64,000 nucleotides of DNA, taken from the NCBI RefSeq assembly GCF_047495875.1, contig NC_092471.1, forward strand, positions 5,911,001 to 5,975,000, in the 5' to 3' direction. The position numbers and the translations under genes are program-made. The notes beneath the pieces were generated by a model, which was not told where the DNA came from, did no database searches, and saw only the letters and a program-made list of their open reading frames with translations. This document shows positions 21,945 through 33,102 of this stretch, piece after piece. The DNA comes from Pithys albifrons albifrons. Taxonomy: Eukaryota; Chordata; Aves; Passeriformes; Thamnophilidae. Numbering within the stretch: position 1 is the stretch's first letter; each line of letters begins with the position of its first letter.

Positions 21945-24900
21945 GTAAGTTCTTTTATTAGGTACTGATTTCTTTGTGTCTGATGTCTTTATCCAGACTC
22001 CTTTGAAAATCCCATTTTGGCTGAGCATATTGAAGCAAATGCCTCTCTCACTCTCTTTCATTAGCAATTTTAGGGCAGCTCTGGCAGGTTTTTAACTTCT
22101 CTCTCTTGAACTAGGGGGGGAAAAAAGAAAGCTTCAGTAGTTTTATCTCTTTTCACCGTCTCCAGAGGATGTCCTGCCAACACTTCCCCACCCCCAAAAT
22201 CGGACAGAAAAATGTGGGTCTTTGGTAGTCTGGTGGGCCAAGATTTGGAAGCCACAACATTTTACAACACTGGCTTTCTCATTTCCTTAGACTAGAATTA
22301 GTTCTGCCACCAACATTTTGCCCAGGGCCCCCAATCCCAGGAGTGCTCACAGTGTTTCTCTCTCTCTCACAAATTATTATGCTCCAATGAGGATGTTCCT
22401 AACAGAGCTCTAACGTGTCTGGCACAGATTCATGTTATATCTCGGTTTTGACATTGGGCCTACTCCTATAGAAGTCAATGTCAAAATTCCCTGTGAGTGT
22501 TAGAGCACAAGGATCAGGCCTGCTCTTCTGATTTATGCAAGTTATTTTTGTATGATAGTGACTTGGATGCAGTATTATAAATTCTGGAATTAATCTGCAT
22601 TCTAATACTTTATAAGAACCAGCAAAAAAAATAAAATCCCAAATTAACATCCTCCTTAACCTTTATTTTTATCAAGTGTACTAAATCAACTGAAGAATAA
22701 TTGCTCTGAGGACTATGCCAAATGAGTGCACATTTAGTTTACATATTCCCTAATGTAATATGAATTGATGAACTTTCTGAGATACACATGATATAAATGA
22801 TCACGATGTGCCATTCTTAATTTCTTTCAATTGTCTCTGCAAAAACACTTTGCTCTTAGGATGAAAGGTGTGTTACGTGCATATTGGGCCCACAGGAGGG
22901 AAGGAAGCACACTTTCAAGTATTTGCCCTTTTGGCAAGAAGGGAAGCTTTTCTAAACAAAAAAAGGTCAAAATCCTACTGTACATCCACTGTCTAGGACT
23001 TGGATTTCTGCAGAGAGCAGATTAGAGTCCAACCCCTCTCACCTCCAGAAAGGAGATATCTGAGTCAGCCTCAGCACACCGTGATGGTCCTTCCTCCATG
23101 ACAGCTTCCCTGGGAACGCCCCACCTCAGGCTCCAGCCCAAGACTTAGAGCTGTCTCAGGTGGGCAAGAAGAGGAAGAGAGGTTGCTTCTCCTCACACGC
23201 AACCAACCCAGCAGTTAGTCCAGCCCTGCACCAAGTGCATTCACACTCCAGCTCCAGCCACAGTCTCACCCTGAATAAGGGCAAAAAGTGAACCAGCGAT
23301 GTCCCACTCTGTTTGACCTGTATCTGTTTTTCAACAAAGGCAGAAATGCCTTTACATGGTACTCAGCTGTCTCCTGTGTGAGCAAAAGAGCGTGAAGACC
23401 TCACAAGGACCCTCTCTGCATCTCCTGCTGACCACTGGCAGAGATTCTCTGTGGCATTATTTCACTCCAACATGCAATTACCAGATGTTTTCCATACCCT
23501 CTGAGTCTCCCAACCTTGTACGACCTTGGGCACATCTTCTCTGGTCTTCAGTTTGCCATCTGTTAACTGGGGCATGATAATGTGTTACAGGTTTTAAAGC
23601 CAAATAGGATAAGCAATCATCTGAGTTGGAGTGCTGTATAATAGAGGCCACTGGACTTCCCTGAATTCTCTTTTCAATCAAAGCAAACCTCTTGGAAAAT
23701 GTATCCTGCTTTGATTTGCTCAAAGCTAGACTCTGAGGATCCAAAGGAAATGTGGTAAATGGTGCCAACGTTAATTACCATCACAGACAGATATGTCTGT
23801 GTTCAGCTCCCTGGATGGACTCCCATACTTTGCTGAGTAGTGGAGTCCAACAAAAAGGTTTGCTGCTCAGACAGCTACACACCAGATCAAAGAACACCTT
23901 ACTTTTCTATTATGGCACTGAATTATGCTAGTAACACACTCTAATAGTAATATTTATCAAACGTTCCAGTCCCTGCCTTCAGCCATCTGGTTCCTCCACG
24001 GATCTTGCCAAACTCCCCTCACTGGGTTTTGCACCAAAATAGGGTTGCCAGCACTGAGCTTGCTCTTCCCTTTTCCTCTCTTCTACACACATTCCAGTGG
24101 TTCCCCAGCAAAAAGGGGGCCTTGTCTCTATTAACCTTGATAGGCACTCCTGCAGTGCAAATAATAACGCTTGTGGTGATCACAGAGCTTGCTGCCTAGG
24201 GAGAAACTTTTCTTCTCTGACACCTGTGAGCAATCTGGAGCCATTAGCCATTTCACTCCAATACTAATGATGCTCCCTTCAGTCATTATCACTGATTTTT
24301 TTTACAAAACCCTCAGTAAAGCTGAATCTAACAGGTCATTAAAAGCCCAAGGAAGCCCTGACTGACTTGATCCCAATTGTTCCTTATGTCTGACAAGATT
24401 TTCCCTATTGAGCATTTGACTTGCATTTTATGTTGCCTCATTAAACTGTGCTAGACTTTAATCAAGGTCAAATGGGGGCAAATCTGCATTTCCAGAATCC
24501 AAACAGCTCATGCCTGGGTGCTGATCTGCTGTCTGTGTTGTTGCATGACCCCTCCCTGTGGATGGAGACCCACTGATTTCCTTAACATGGGGCATGACCT
24601 GCACCCCAACGGGCCCGTGGAAAACCGGGACCCACAGTTGTTTATACTTCATTAAAGTCTTATTCAAATCCTTCCCCAATGACTCTGAAGAGAAACGCCT
24701 GGACAAGGAGATCAGTGGAGAAAGAACGCTGTGTCACAGCATGAATAAAACATATTCTAATTTTATCAACACCTAGAGTCTCAGTCTTTAAAATCCTGAG
24801 GTATTTTTTCCTTTATAAGGCATATGATGAACAGCCGATTACATTTTTGATGTCTTTTAATGATCATAATTAAGTATGATCCATCATTGTAATTTCACCA

Positions 24901-25286
24901 CTAAATCAAGGTAGATCACCATAACAGTCATGATAAATCATTCTCTTTTCACAACTATTCCTGAGGATGAACCAGAAAATAAAGTTAGAGGACTTCAGGA
25001 CCTCTCTGCTCCATCAGCAGGATACTTAGCAGCAAAGTGCAACCCGATGGCACTAACACAACCTGATGAGTGGAACCGCTCATCTCCCCTCGGATCCACA
25101 GGCTTTCACGACTCCTGTTGAGAGCTGTGCCTCTGGTCCTGCTTTTCTCCATCTGAGGCAGTTAATTCTTGGTCATCTCTTCTGCTTATTTTTCTCCCTG
25201 ACAGTCCAGGTTCTGTGTTTCTTATTTAAAGAAAGATGGTATCTAAAGACAGTGGCTCCTTAAAATACTCCCTCTGCAAAACTATT
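21945..25286. other. Single-copy non-coding DNA, no gene recognised
   Basis: About 3.3 kb with only short open frames (under 100 codons) and no recognisable transposon. There is a short TC-rich run near 22358-22370. The 24240-24950 part is rich in TAAT/ATTA and is listed separately. I see no other structure. Confidence 0.7.
24240..24950. promoter_or_regulatory. Candidate regulatory block
   Basis: Two AT-rich parts (about 24240-24450 and 24790-24945) carry clustered homeodomain/POU-like cores, for example CCAATACTAATGATGC, AACAGGTCATTAAAAGC, TTTTAATGATCATAATTAAG and CATGATAAATCATTC. The sequence between them contains some GC-rich DNA and short frames. No transposon is visible. The call is low confidence and based only on motif density. 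Confidence 0.2.
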
Positions 25287-25720
25287 GTGATCACCCTTTC
25301 TTGGGGTAATGTAGATCAGCTTTGCGGCAGTCGAGGAGGCAGAGACACTCAGGCTGCAGCGTGATCAGAAGGCTCACCGAAGACAAAGGACTTTATTTTT
25401 AGTAACAGCTTCACTTTTATCTACTCCTACATATAACATAACAGTACACTATTGGTCAGTAGTTCACCTCACATACATGGAGAGATTCTACTGGGTACAA
25501 GGCATCCGCATTATACAGGTGGCTCTCTGGTCCTTCAGGATGCATTCATCAGTCATCTCAGACCTTAAGCGATCCAGACAGCCTAGAACTGCAGCCTGGA
25601 ACTGCAGCCTGGAACCCCAGTCTAGAACCGCATCCCAGAACTGCAGCCTAGAACCTCAGCCTGGCTTTGGGGTCAATCACCTCAGACCTTAAGAGATCCA
25701 CACACACTGTCACCCCCACA
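25287..25720 (-). mobile_element. Solo-LTR-like element of an endogenous retrovirus
   Basis: Read on the minus strand, the element begins TGTGGGGGTGACAGTGTG at 25720. It carries a polyadenylation signal AATAAAGTCC (core at 25397-25392) and then about 85-110 bp of U5-like sequence. It ends either at ...CTGATCTACA (25311) or at ...GGGTGATCACA (25287), giving an LTR of about 410-434 bp with TG...CA ends. No gag, pol or env sequence flanks it, so it is best read as a solo LTR left after recombination. I could not find a clean target-site duplication, so the ends are approximate. It is an old, inactive copy with an internal minisatellite at 25587-25664. Confidence 0.65.
25587..25664. repeat. 13-bp minisatellite, six units, inside the LTR
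   Basis: Six consecutive 13-bp units fit exactly into 78 bp. They are AACTGCAGCCTGG twice, AACCCCAGTCTAG, AACCGCATCCCAG, AACTGCAGCCTAG and AACCTCAGCCTGG. The first two are identical and the others diverge at a few sites. It lies in the U3-like part of the minus-strand LTR, a place where retroviral LTRs often carry repeated enhancer units. Function here is unknown. Confidence 0.9.
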
Positions 25721-27271
25721 GAAAACCCTGTGTTAAATAGTACACTATTTTTAAGGATATAAGTACAGTCACACCAGCCATGACTAAAGATCAAGTCCTC
25801 CCTATTGGAGGTCAGGTAAAACCCCTTGGCCCTATTCCATATTTATCAACACTCTAAATTAGTCTCTAAGGAAGCCTGTGATGGGACCATTAAGGCTCCC
25901 GTATCACTTTTGATATCATATGTTGCTTAACAGCAAAAATCTTGATAGGACTAACAAAATTAGTTTCCCTTGGCCAAATGTAAGTTTGAGAACCTACATG
26001 GTCTTTTTCAGACTTTGCTTTGAAAATTCAGATCTGTTAGACACTGTTCTGCAGTGTTATATGCCACAGATGGCTGCCTACCCAAGAAGTGTGATAAGAG
26101 CTCCTGGGAATATAAAAAGCAAAAATCTTATGTAAGTTTCTCAGCCCAAAAGTTGAGTAACTAAGTGCTAAAGTATTTTGTTGACTGCTGTAGAAGTCTC
26201 TGGAGGAAAAATAAATACCCACACTAATATATAGTATTGATTTTTCCATGTAGTTTTGTATGATGCAACATGCTTCAAGCTCACCAACCCAAGCTCTCAG
26301 CAGCTCATATAAAAGATGTACAATACTCATCATCTAACAAATGGAGAAACTGAGTTTCATCAGTGTCAAATCCTGTTGCACAGGATGCCAGTGGCTGATG
26401 TTATCTAGGCATCCCCTAGGCATGGTTTCATCCTAAAGAGCGTGAAGAGAACAGAACAAAGTCTCTTGAGAGGACAGTAAAGATGGTAAATTTTCCTCAT
26501 CATGATCCAAATGAGAAGTACAGCAAAAGCCATACATCACGATGAGATTCCCCACTCTCCTCCAAGCTATCAGAGGGCTCCCATCACTCTTGGACTTCTT
26601 TCTCACATTCATTTTAATCAAGTCTCTGTCATTTTCAGGTCCTGGTACAGCACACTCAGCTCAACCTGCCTTTGGCTCTGTGTCAGGGGTGTCATATTAT
26701 CCATCCATGTTACAGTGGTAATGCTTGATAGCCAGGAAGGTCATTTCATCTCTAATAATTCCCCCCAAAGGGGATATGAAGGTAGAATGATTACAGAGTC
26801 ATATACCTTCTTGCAGAATACCTCATCTTTGTTGCTAGATTATTTAAATGATAAATGGAAATTGGCCAGGGAAAATCACTTAGAAATGAATTGTGGTCAT
26901 AAGCCATAGGAAACACATTAGGTTTCCAGAAAGACAAAATAAAAATCATCAAAGGTTACTGTCTTTCCTAGATACAGCTTTAAAACATCTGTTAAAGTAT
27001 TTTAGATTTACACCACACAGTTGTTATTAGGGAGGGAAACAGCATGAGGTACAGTACTTTTTTCACATAAGTTCTTCATCACATGAGTGGCCCAATAATC
27101 TGAAACAACCTGTCCAAACCTGGACCTGATACTCTGATGATCTAGAAAGAAGGCATATGTACATGGTTCTGTAGGCCAGAGGCACTCACATGGTAATCTT
27201 AGACTGTGCCAAGCTAAGAGAAAGCAGAAATGCTTCTGCATAGCTAAAAAAAAACAAACTGGAAGCTTAGA

Positions 27272-27315
27272 TCTGAGCTCTTTCCAACTCAGGATGACAA
27301 TACTGTAATTCTAAA
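27272..27315 (+). mobile_element. Possible CR1 3'-end scrap
   Basis: The segment TCTTTCCAACTCAGGATGAC followed by AATACTGTAATTCTA resembles the last 40 bases of one CR1 subfamily (TTCCAACTCAGGATATTCT, GTGATTCTATG). The copy at 49300-49363 in this window ends in the same way. Upstream sequence no longer aligns to CR1. It is too short for certainty. Confidence 0.4.
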
Positions 27316-28729
27316 AATGTATTATAATTTTTCCTCACTCTGTCATCCAAAGTTTTGCTTTTGCTACTGCCTTTGTTCACATTCTTTGGAATACAAGTAA
27401 ATACCACTTCAAATCATCTCTGTGTGCAGTCAGCTGGGAGGGGTGAGCATGGGAATGCCGGTGAGGATGGTGAGGTTCATCCCCTCATGCTGCCACTGCG
27501 CAGCCAAGTAGCCTTGGGCTACCCAGCCCAGCATCACAAAGCTGTCTCGGATCTCCTGATTGCAAAACAAGGATTGTAATAATACTGCTGTGGCTCCACG
27601 ATGCTTAATTAACGTTTGGGAAGATCTCTGCACGGTATCTGCACTGTCAAAATGCCAATGCCTTTGCCATGTTGCTTACAAGACAAGCAAATGACAGCAG
27701 GCAGGTTGTGGTCATGCTGGGCCAGCCTGCACTGCACTGAGCAGTCCTCACCGGTACCACAGACACACTTTGCTGTCTGTTCGTGCCCATCTACTGTCTC
27801 TTGGCTAATGTTTAAATCATAAGATCTTTAATGCAGAGGCATTTCTTGCACAGGATCAGTGCAGGGTGGGATCCTGGTTCATGGCTAAAGCTCAGAGGCG
27901 TTGCGGGAGTACAAATATTATCAATGTAAACGATTGTCCTGCTCTGTGGCCCACATTTAGTTTGTGGGCATGTACTGAAATCCACCTGCTTTTCCCCCTG
28001 GTCTGTGTTTTTTCATTATTGACAGCTTAATCACCTTTGTGTCTGCTGCTTATCTTAGAGGATTTTCTATGAATTGCACTCACTTGCTTCCACTGTGACA
28101 ATATCTACACTTTGCTAATTAACCACCTGGTGGACACCATTACAAGCCACAATAAATATTTTCTGTCCGAGAGAATAATCAGGACGCTGCCACTTGACCT
28201 GAGGGTTTTCACATTTTATGTTGGGGTTTTTTTTTATCATTTCTTTTTCTTTTTTTGGTCTTGAGACTGTTAGCTGTCTCACTACAAATGCAAACAGATG
28301 TTTCACATCCTATGACTCAATGACCCATTCCACAAACCTAAAACAATAAAACTTCAGGCATTGATGTTTCTATTAAATGAAAAGTCCATCTATTCTTTTC
28401 AGCCCAGCACAAAACATGAAAAAAATAAAGGTTATCCCAGGGATGCTTAGTCTCCAAAACCCACCAAATCCTTGGAGACTACCAACAATATTAGTAATTA
28501 CTGCTCAAAGCAAAACTGAGTTGGCATGGAGACCACCAAGAGCTGGGTCTTTAAGAGGTCAGCTCCTGTTCAACACATATATTAAGTGCTGTATTAAGCA
28601 CCTACTGAACCCCAGAAAAAATATAATCACAGAACTATTTCTAAATGGACTTTTTAGTTTTTCATGTCAAGAAAGGGGGTCATGAATAGAAAGGGCAAAA
28701 ATCAACATGGGAAACATTTACCTCAGCCT

Positions 28730-28900
28730 CTCTGGGTGCCATTAATCACCCTTTCTGGAAAGCTTTGTTCAAAAGCCATTAAAATTTAAGATAGGAGAAA
28801 TCGCTGGCATTCCTACAGCCACATCTATTGCTGCTGCAACTACTCTTAATTAAGGTCTGAGAGCAGTTAAACATTTAAATATGATAAGGCTTAGAGGTGA
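28730..28900. promoter_or_regulatory. Candidate regulatory patch
   Basis: This AT-rich patch has CCATTAATCACCC, GCCATTAAAATTTAAG, CTCTTAATTAAGGTC and AACATTTAAATATGATAAGG in close order, plus one CpG in AAATCGCTGG. There is no open frame of note and no repeat. The motif texture resembles a small enhancer-type element. The call is low confidence. Confidence 0.2.
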
Positions 28901-30943
28901 GCTGACTTGCCAAATGGGGAAAGAAAACATTGTCAAACACAATCAGGGAGAGGAGCCCAGGCAGAGAAATGAAGGGGCAGAGAGATGTGGGATGCACTGC
29001 CAAGTGCCTGTGATGAGACCAGCAGCTCCTTTTGAGAAGGGAAGCCAAAGTTAGGGTCTGTCTGAGACACTAAAAATGAACAAAAATGCTGATTCTGAAG
29101 AGGTTCATCTGCTCAGGATCTCAGTGCCTCATGTCTCAGCAGAGATGGTATTTTTGAGGGCCACCTAACGCAGGAAAGCAAGGAGGTGCTGAACAAAACC
29201 AGAGGGATTCTTCCCTGGAGAAAAGCCCTGGTCAAGAGCTAATATGAAATGAAGAAGAGTCACAGCCAGCAGCTGTATTTTTTCAGCTATAGAAACCCAG
29301 GCCTGGAAAACCTCTGGGTGATGAAGGGGGTTCGCACCATCGCCAAGCACAAACAACTCAATATAACTTGTGCTGAGAAGCAGCTCTGAGCATTACCCGT
29401 GAAGTTATTGTCGTATTGTATAATCCACATTTGCTTTATGATGACACAGTGTCTTCCCTGCTGGATATTTTACTTTTCAAGCAGTAAGACAATAAACTAC
29501 AGTCTCTGACAAGAAATGTTTTCATTGCCATTGTTTGAGAAACACATGTTTTCTCATTCACTATCAGCACCACCTAAATCAAAAGAGGTGACTTTCACAA
29601 TAAATCAGATAAAAATGGCTCAAAACTGATATCTGCCAGCTTGTTTTCTCCCTTAATGGTGCTCCTGAGATAGGATGAGATGTCTTTTCCCAGAGCAGCC
29701 CAGGGGATGGGTGTGAGGAGGATGGCAAGACACGGACAGAGCCAGACCACAGCATCCCAGCGATGCCCTGGCTGGCGTGGGAGATCAGTAGGCACCTCTC
29801 ATGCTGTGATGAATGACACTGCATAAAGTATGAGCAGTACTGGAAGTATGCAGAGAAATACAGGAGATATTAACCATTTCCCAGCCCTAAAAAGTGCACT
29901 GTTGAACAACTCTCTCAAAATTTACCGCAAGCCTATGGCACAAGCACAGCCACTGGCAAGTGGGCTTTTATCTTAAGGACAATTGCGGACTTCTGGCTGC
30001 CAAACTGAAGATGTAGATACTGAATAAAATCCAATGCTGTAGTTTCAGTGCTCAGAGTTAATGGCTTAGGATTCTCTCTTCTTCCCCTACAGTATCCTGA
30101 GATATGCAGGATGAGTTAAACATAAATGACCAACAGAATCATCATCTTCAAGCACCTAAGCAGATGTTTGCCCAGCTGGGGATAAGCACAGGTTGTCTCA
30201 GCAGCTGTGAGCCTGCATTGCACACTTGCACTCTGCATCCATGGATGAACAATAACCCTGCAATATTCCTGCACTTGGATGTTTGAGAGGTTTCTGGGAG
30301 GATGAAAGAAAGGTAAATGGAGGAGCTGTGCACTGCGGCTCTTCATCTCAGTCTACCTCAGCTGCTGAAGCACCACACTGAAGTGAGGCATTAGCAAAGA
30401 TGCCTGAGAGGAGCAGGTGGGTGTTGATTAGAGTTATTTCTTCTCTTGCCCTGTGTGAATCTTTTCTGTGCTAAAAGAATGTTTCTTACACAAGGAAGAT
30501 AACTTTTTCTTTCCAATGTCTGCTATCCTCATTTTTCTCTGTAGACAGTGGATCCATCTTCTCTCATCAAGGCTAAGGACATCCATTGCCCTCATATGGT
30601 CATTCCCTTCTCATCATGCTATCACTGTACTGCTGGTCATTAAGGCACCTTGCTCAGACACCAGCTCCCACTTGGAGCCTTTGCAACCTCACATCCAGAG
30701 CTTGTCTGAATTTTTAAAGGTTCTGCATTATGTCTCCTTGCATTTCGTATTCAGCTACATCACCAGAGCTGTTGTCTGCACTCTCATTATCTCAGACCTC
30801 CATTAACATGACACCTTCCCTCATCTTGAGGAATTAAAGCTCACTGTGAACACTGCTGCCAAAATCAGCACCTCTCCTAACCACATCAGCATTTTGTACA
30901 GCCCTCCTTTAGCCCCAATCCCTGTTCTACCAAAATAACCTGT

Positions 30944-30981
30944 ACATCTTCCCACATTCTCCACATCTTCCCACATTCTCC
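30944..30981. repeat. Perfect 19-bp tandem duplication
   Basis: The unit ACATCTTCCCACATTCTCC occurs twice in a row with no mismatch (30944-30962 and 30963-30981) and is followed by ACACAG. Perfect identity suggests a recent slippage or repair duplication. Confidence 0.9.
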
Positions 30982-31384
30982 ACACAGCTGACCATCATTC
31001 CCAGCCCAACCCAATGGTGCCAACCTCTGCTATTCTACTCCTCAGGAAACATTTCCTACTTTCTTTCCTTACTTTTCAGGATTACACAGAGTCTTTGTAA
31101 ACATTCACTTTGCTGTTCTCCCTATTTTCTTTAGATGCCAGTTTGTGCTACAAAAAGATAGATATCGATTGGACTGTTGGTGTGTTGCAAACAGCACCTA
31201 AAAGGGTGTTTTGCATGTCCAGACAGTCTTATTATTCTCTGCTTTTCCAATGTCTGTGTTTCTGATTGTCTTATTTCTACAGTGAAAAGTTCTGAAAGGT
31301 GAAGACAAGCTTTCTGTAGAGCAACATGCACATCATGGTTTTGCTCCAAGATGTAGAATCTCTGATGCATCAGGAATAATGGGG

Positions 31385-31735
31385 AAATTGTTTCTTCTCC
31401 TCCTTTTCATATTTTGTGATTCAGTGCAGGGATGGCATCTCCCCAAGATATTTTTTGCTGGTTTCTCCTGTTTCTCCTTGCCTTTTTCTCATCCAGTGTC
31501 TGCCCTCCATTTCAAACTTCTTCCTTTCTCTGTCTTTTCCCCTCCTCAATTTTTTGTCACCCTCTGCAGCTTTTACTCTTTCAACTCCCTTGCTTCCATC
31601 ACTAAGGGATCACCAAAGCCTCACTTGTTTCTGTCATTTCCCAGTCTCCAATTCTGCTCTGTCTCTCTGGTGCATTCCTACTTCCCTGGGGTCTCCTGCC
31701 TCCCTCTTCAGTTTTTCCACTGATAATCCACATTG
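31385..31735. repeat. Pyrimidine-rich low-complexity tract
   Basis: About 350 bp in which the + strand is strongly C/T-biased, with long runs such as TTTCTTCTCCTCCTTTTC and TTCTTCCTTTCTCTGTCTTT. Because of this bias, the + strand frames here read as Leu/Phe/Ser/Pro-rich peptides that imitate signal peptides, for example the frame starting at 31379. I treat those as composition artefacts. Such tracts can act as splice enhancers or adopt non-B DNA, but nothing specific is visible. Confidence 0.7.
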
Positions 31736-32283
31736 CCTGCTCTCTGCTCATATCTTGAAACACAGGCACATCTCTCACAGATGGAAATAAAAATATAGGA
31801 AAAGAGGAATGGGAGATAAGACAAGGCCCATTGCCTGTCTCATCCAGCACACTTCCACTGGCACCAGCTGTTCCAGACAAGAGTATTAAAATCCCATGAG
31901 CAGCCTTAGGATTCAAACTCCCCCAACAGGAACATTCAACTGTAATCCCTAATAGTTACAGATCATTTTGTGTCTTAAGGCAGGAAGTTTTATGTGTCTG
32001 TATTAAAACATTGTAATTCAAGACATGGATATCTCGTAACCCAGATGTGGGAAGTAAAGCAGGACTTGCTGCTTTTCCAAGTCATGCCTTAAAATGCAAG
32101 GAGAGGGATCAGGGTGTGTATTGCTCCTGCCTCGCTCTGGTGGAGCACAGGGGACAAATCCTGTGTTCAGAGGAAAGACACACAAACATTGCTTTGTGTA
32201 TTGAGGGACAAAGTGGCACTCTGATGATTTAGTTTAAGTCATAGGACAATGGTCTGTCCTTAATGTCCCAGACAGCATGTCCC

Positions 32284-32769
32284 CAGCACAGGAAGGACAT
32301 AGACCTGTTGGAGTGAGTCCAGAGGAGGCTATGAAGATGCACAGAGGGCTGGAGCACCTTTCCTATAGAGACAGGCTGGGAGAGCTGCGGCTGTGCAGCC
32401 AATGGAAGAGAAGGATCCAGGGAGACATTAGAGCACCTTCCAGTGCCTAAATGGGCTACCAGAGAGCTAGAGAGGGACTTTGGACAAGGGCGTGGAGTGA
32501 CAGGGCAAGGGTTCACACTGCAAGGGGGCAGGCTTAGACATTAGATGTTAGATTCCTAAAAAGATATTAGGAAGAAAATCTTTACTGGAAGGCACCACCA
32601 CAGGCTGCCCAGAGAAACTGGATGCCCTGCGTCTGGAGATGCTCAAGACCAGTCTGAATGATGTTCTGAGCAACCTGCTCTAGTGGAAGGTGTCTCTGCC
32701 CATGGCAGAGGGGTTGGAACTGAATAATCTTTAAGGTCCCTCCCAACCCAAACCTTTCTAGGATTCTAC
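32284..32769 (+). mobile_element. CR1 LINE, about 486-bp 3' end
   Basis: This is the longest well-preserved CR1 piece in the window, on the + strand. Blocks in order are AGTCCAGAGGAGGCTATGAA, AGAGGGCTGGAGCACCTTTC, ACAGGCTGGGAGAGCTG, GGGACTTTGGACAAGGGC, ATTAGGAAGAAAATC, CAGGCTGCCCAGAGAAACTG, and GGGGTTGGAACTGAATAATC. It ends CCAACCCAAACCTTTCTAGG followed by one decayed octamer. It is 5'-truncated within or just after the end of ORF2 and carries only the 3' region. It shows no intact coding frame and is inactive. Confidence 0.95.
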
Positions 32770-33073
32770 ATCCTAGCACAGGCATCCCTAGTACCTGCTA
32801 AAGGACTCAATGACTACCACAAATTCTCCTGACTTTGCCAAATCCCTGACTCCATCATCCCATGTGAGCACACTGCATGTGAAAGGCCAGTTGGCACTGA
32901 AGGTCAATTTGCTGTCACTGAGAGCTGGCTCCTCTTGCTCATGTCACCCACCACTCACAAGGGTCCCACAATGCCAGACTCTGGGAATCCCACTGTAATT
33001 TAGGTTTTACTATGATTCTGAACTGAATTTTCAGGTTGCAGCAAACTCAAACCCATGCCTTACCAACCTCATT

Positions 33074-33102
33074 AAAACAAACAAACAAACAAAACAAAAA
33101 CA
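33074..33102. repeat. (AAAC)n simple repeat
   Basis: A run of AAAC/AAACA units (AAAACAAACAAACAAACAAA, then ACAAAAAC). It is slightly interrupted and unremarkable. Confidence 0.9.

Larger units (their letters stand above)
25721..32283. other. Single-copy non-coding DNA, no gene recognised
   Basis: About 6.5 kb with short overlapping open frames only. It includes a probable CR1 scrap (27272-27315), a regulatory-type patch (28730-28900), a 19-bp tandem duplication (30944-30981) and a pyrimidine-rich tract (31385-31735), each listed separately. Acceptor-like pyrimidine tracts occur before 30545 (TTTTTCTCTGTAG) and 31134 (CCCTATTTTCTTTAG), but without matching donors I do not call exons. The retroviral internal region is not present next to the LTR. 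Confidence 0.65.

Noticed and set aside
31379..31723. Frame starting MGKLFLLLLFIFCDSVQG that resembles a signal peptide
   Set aside because: It lies in a strongly C/T-rich tract that forces Leu/Phe/Ser/Pro codons. The hydrophobic start is a composition artefact.
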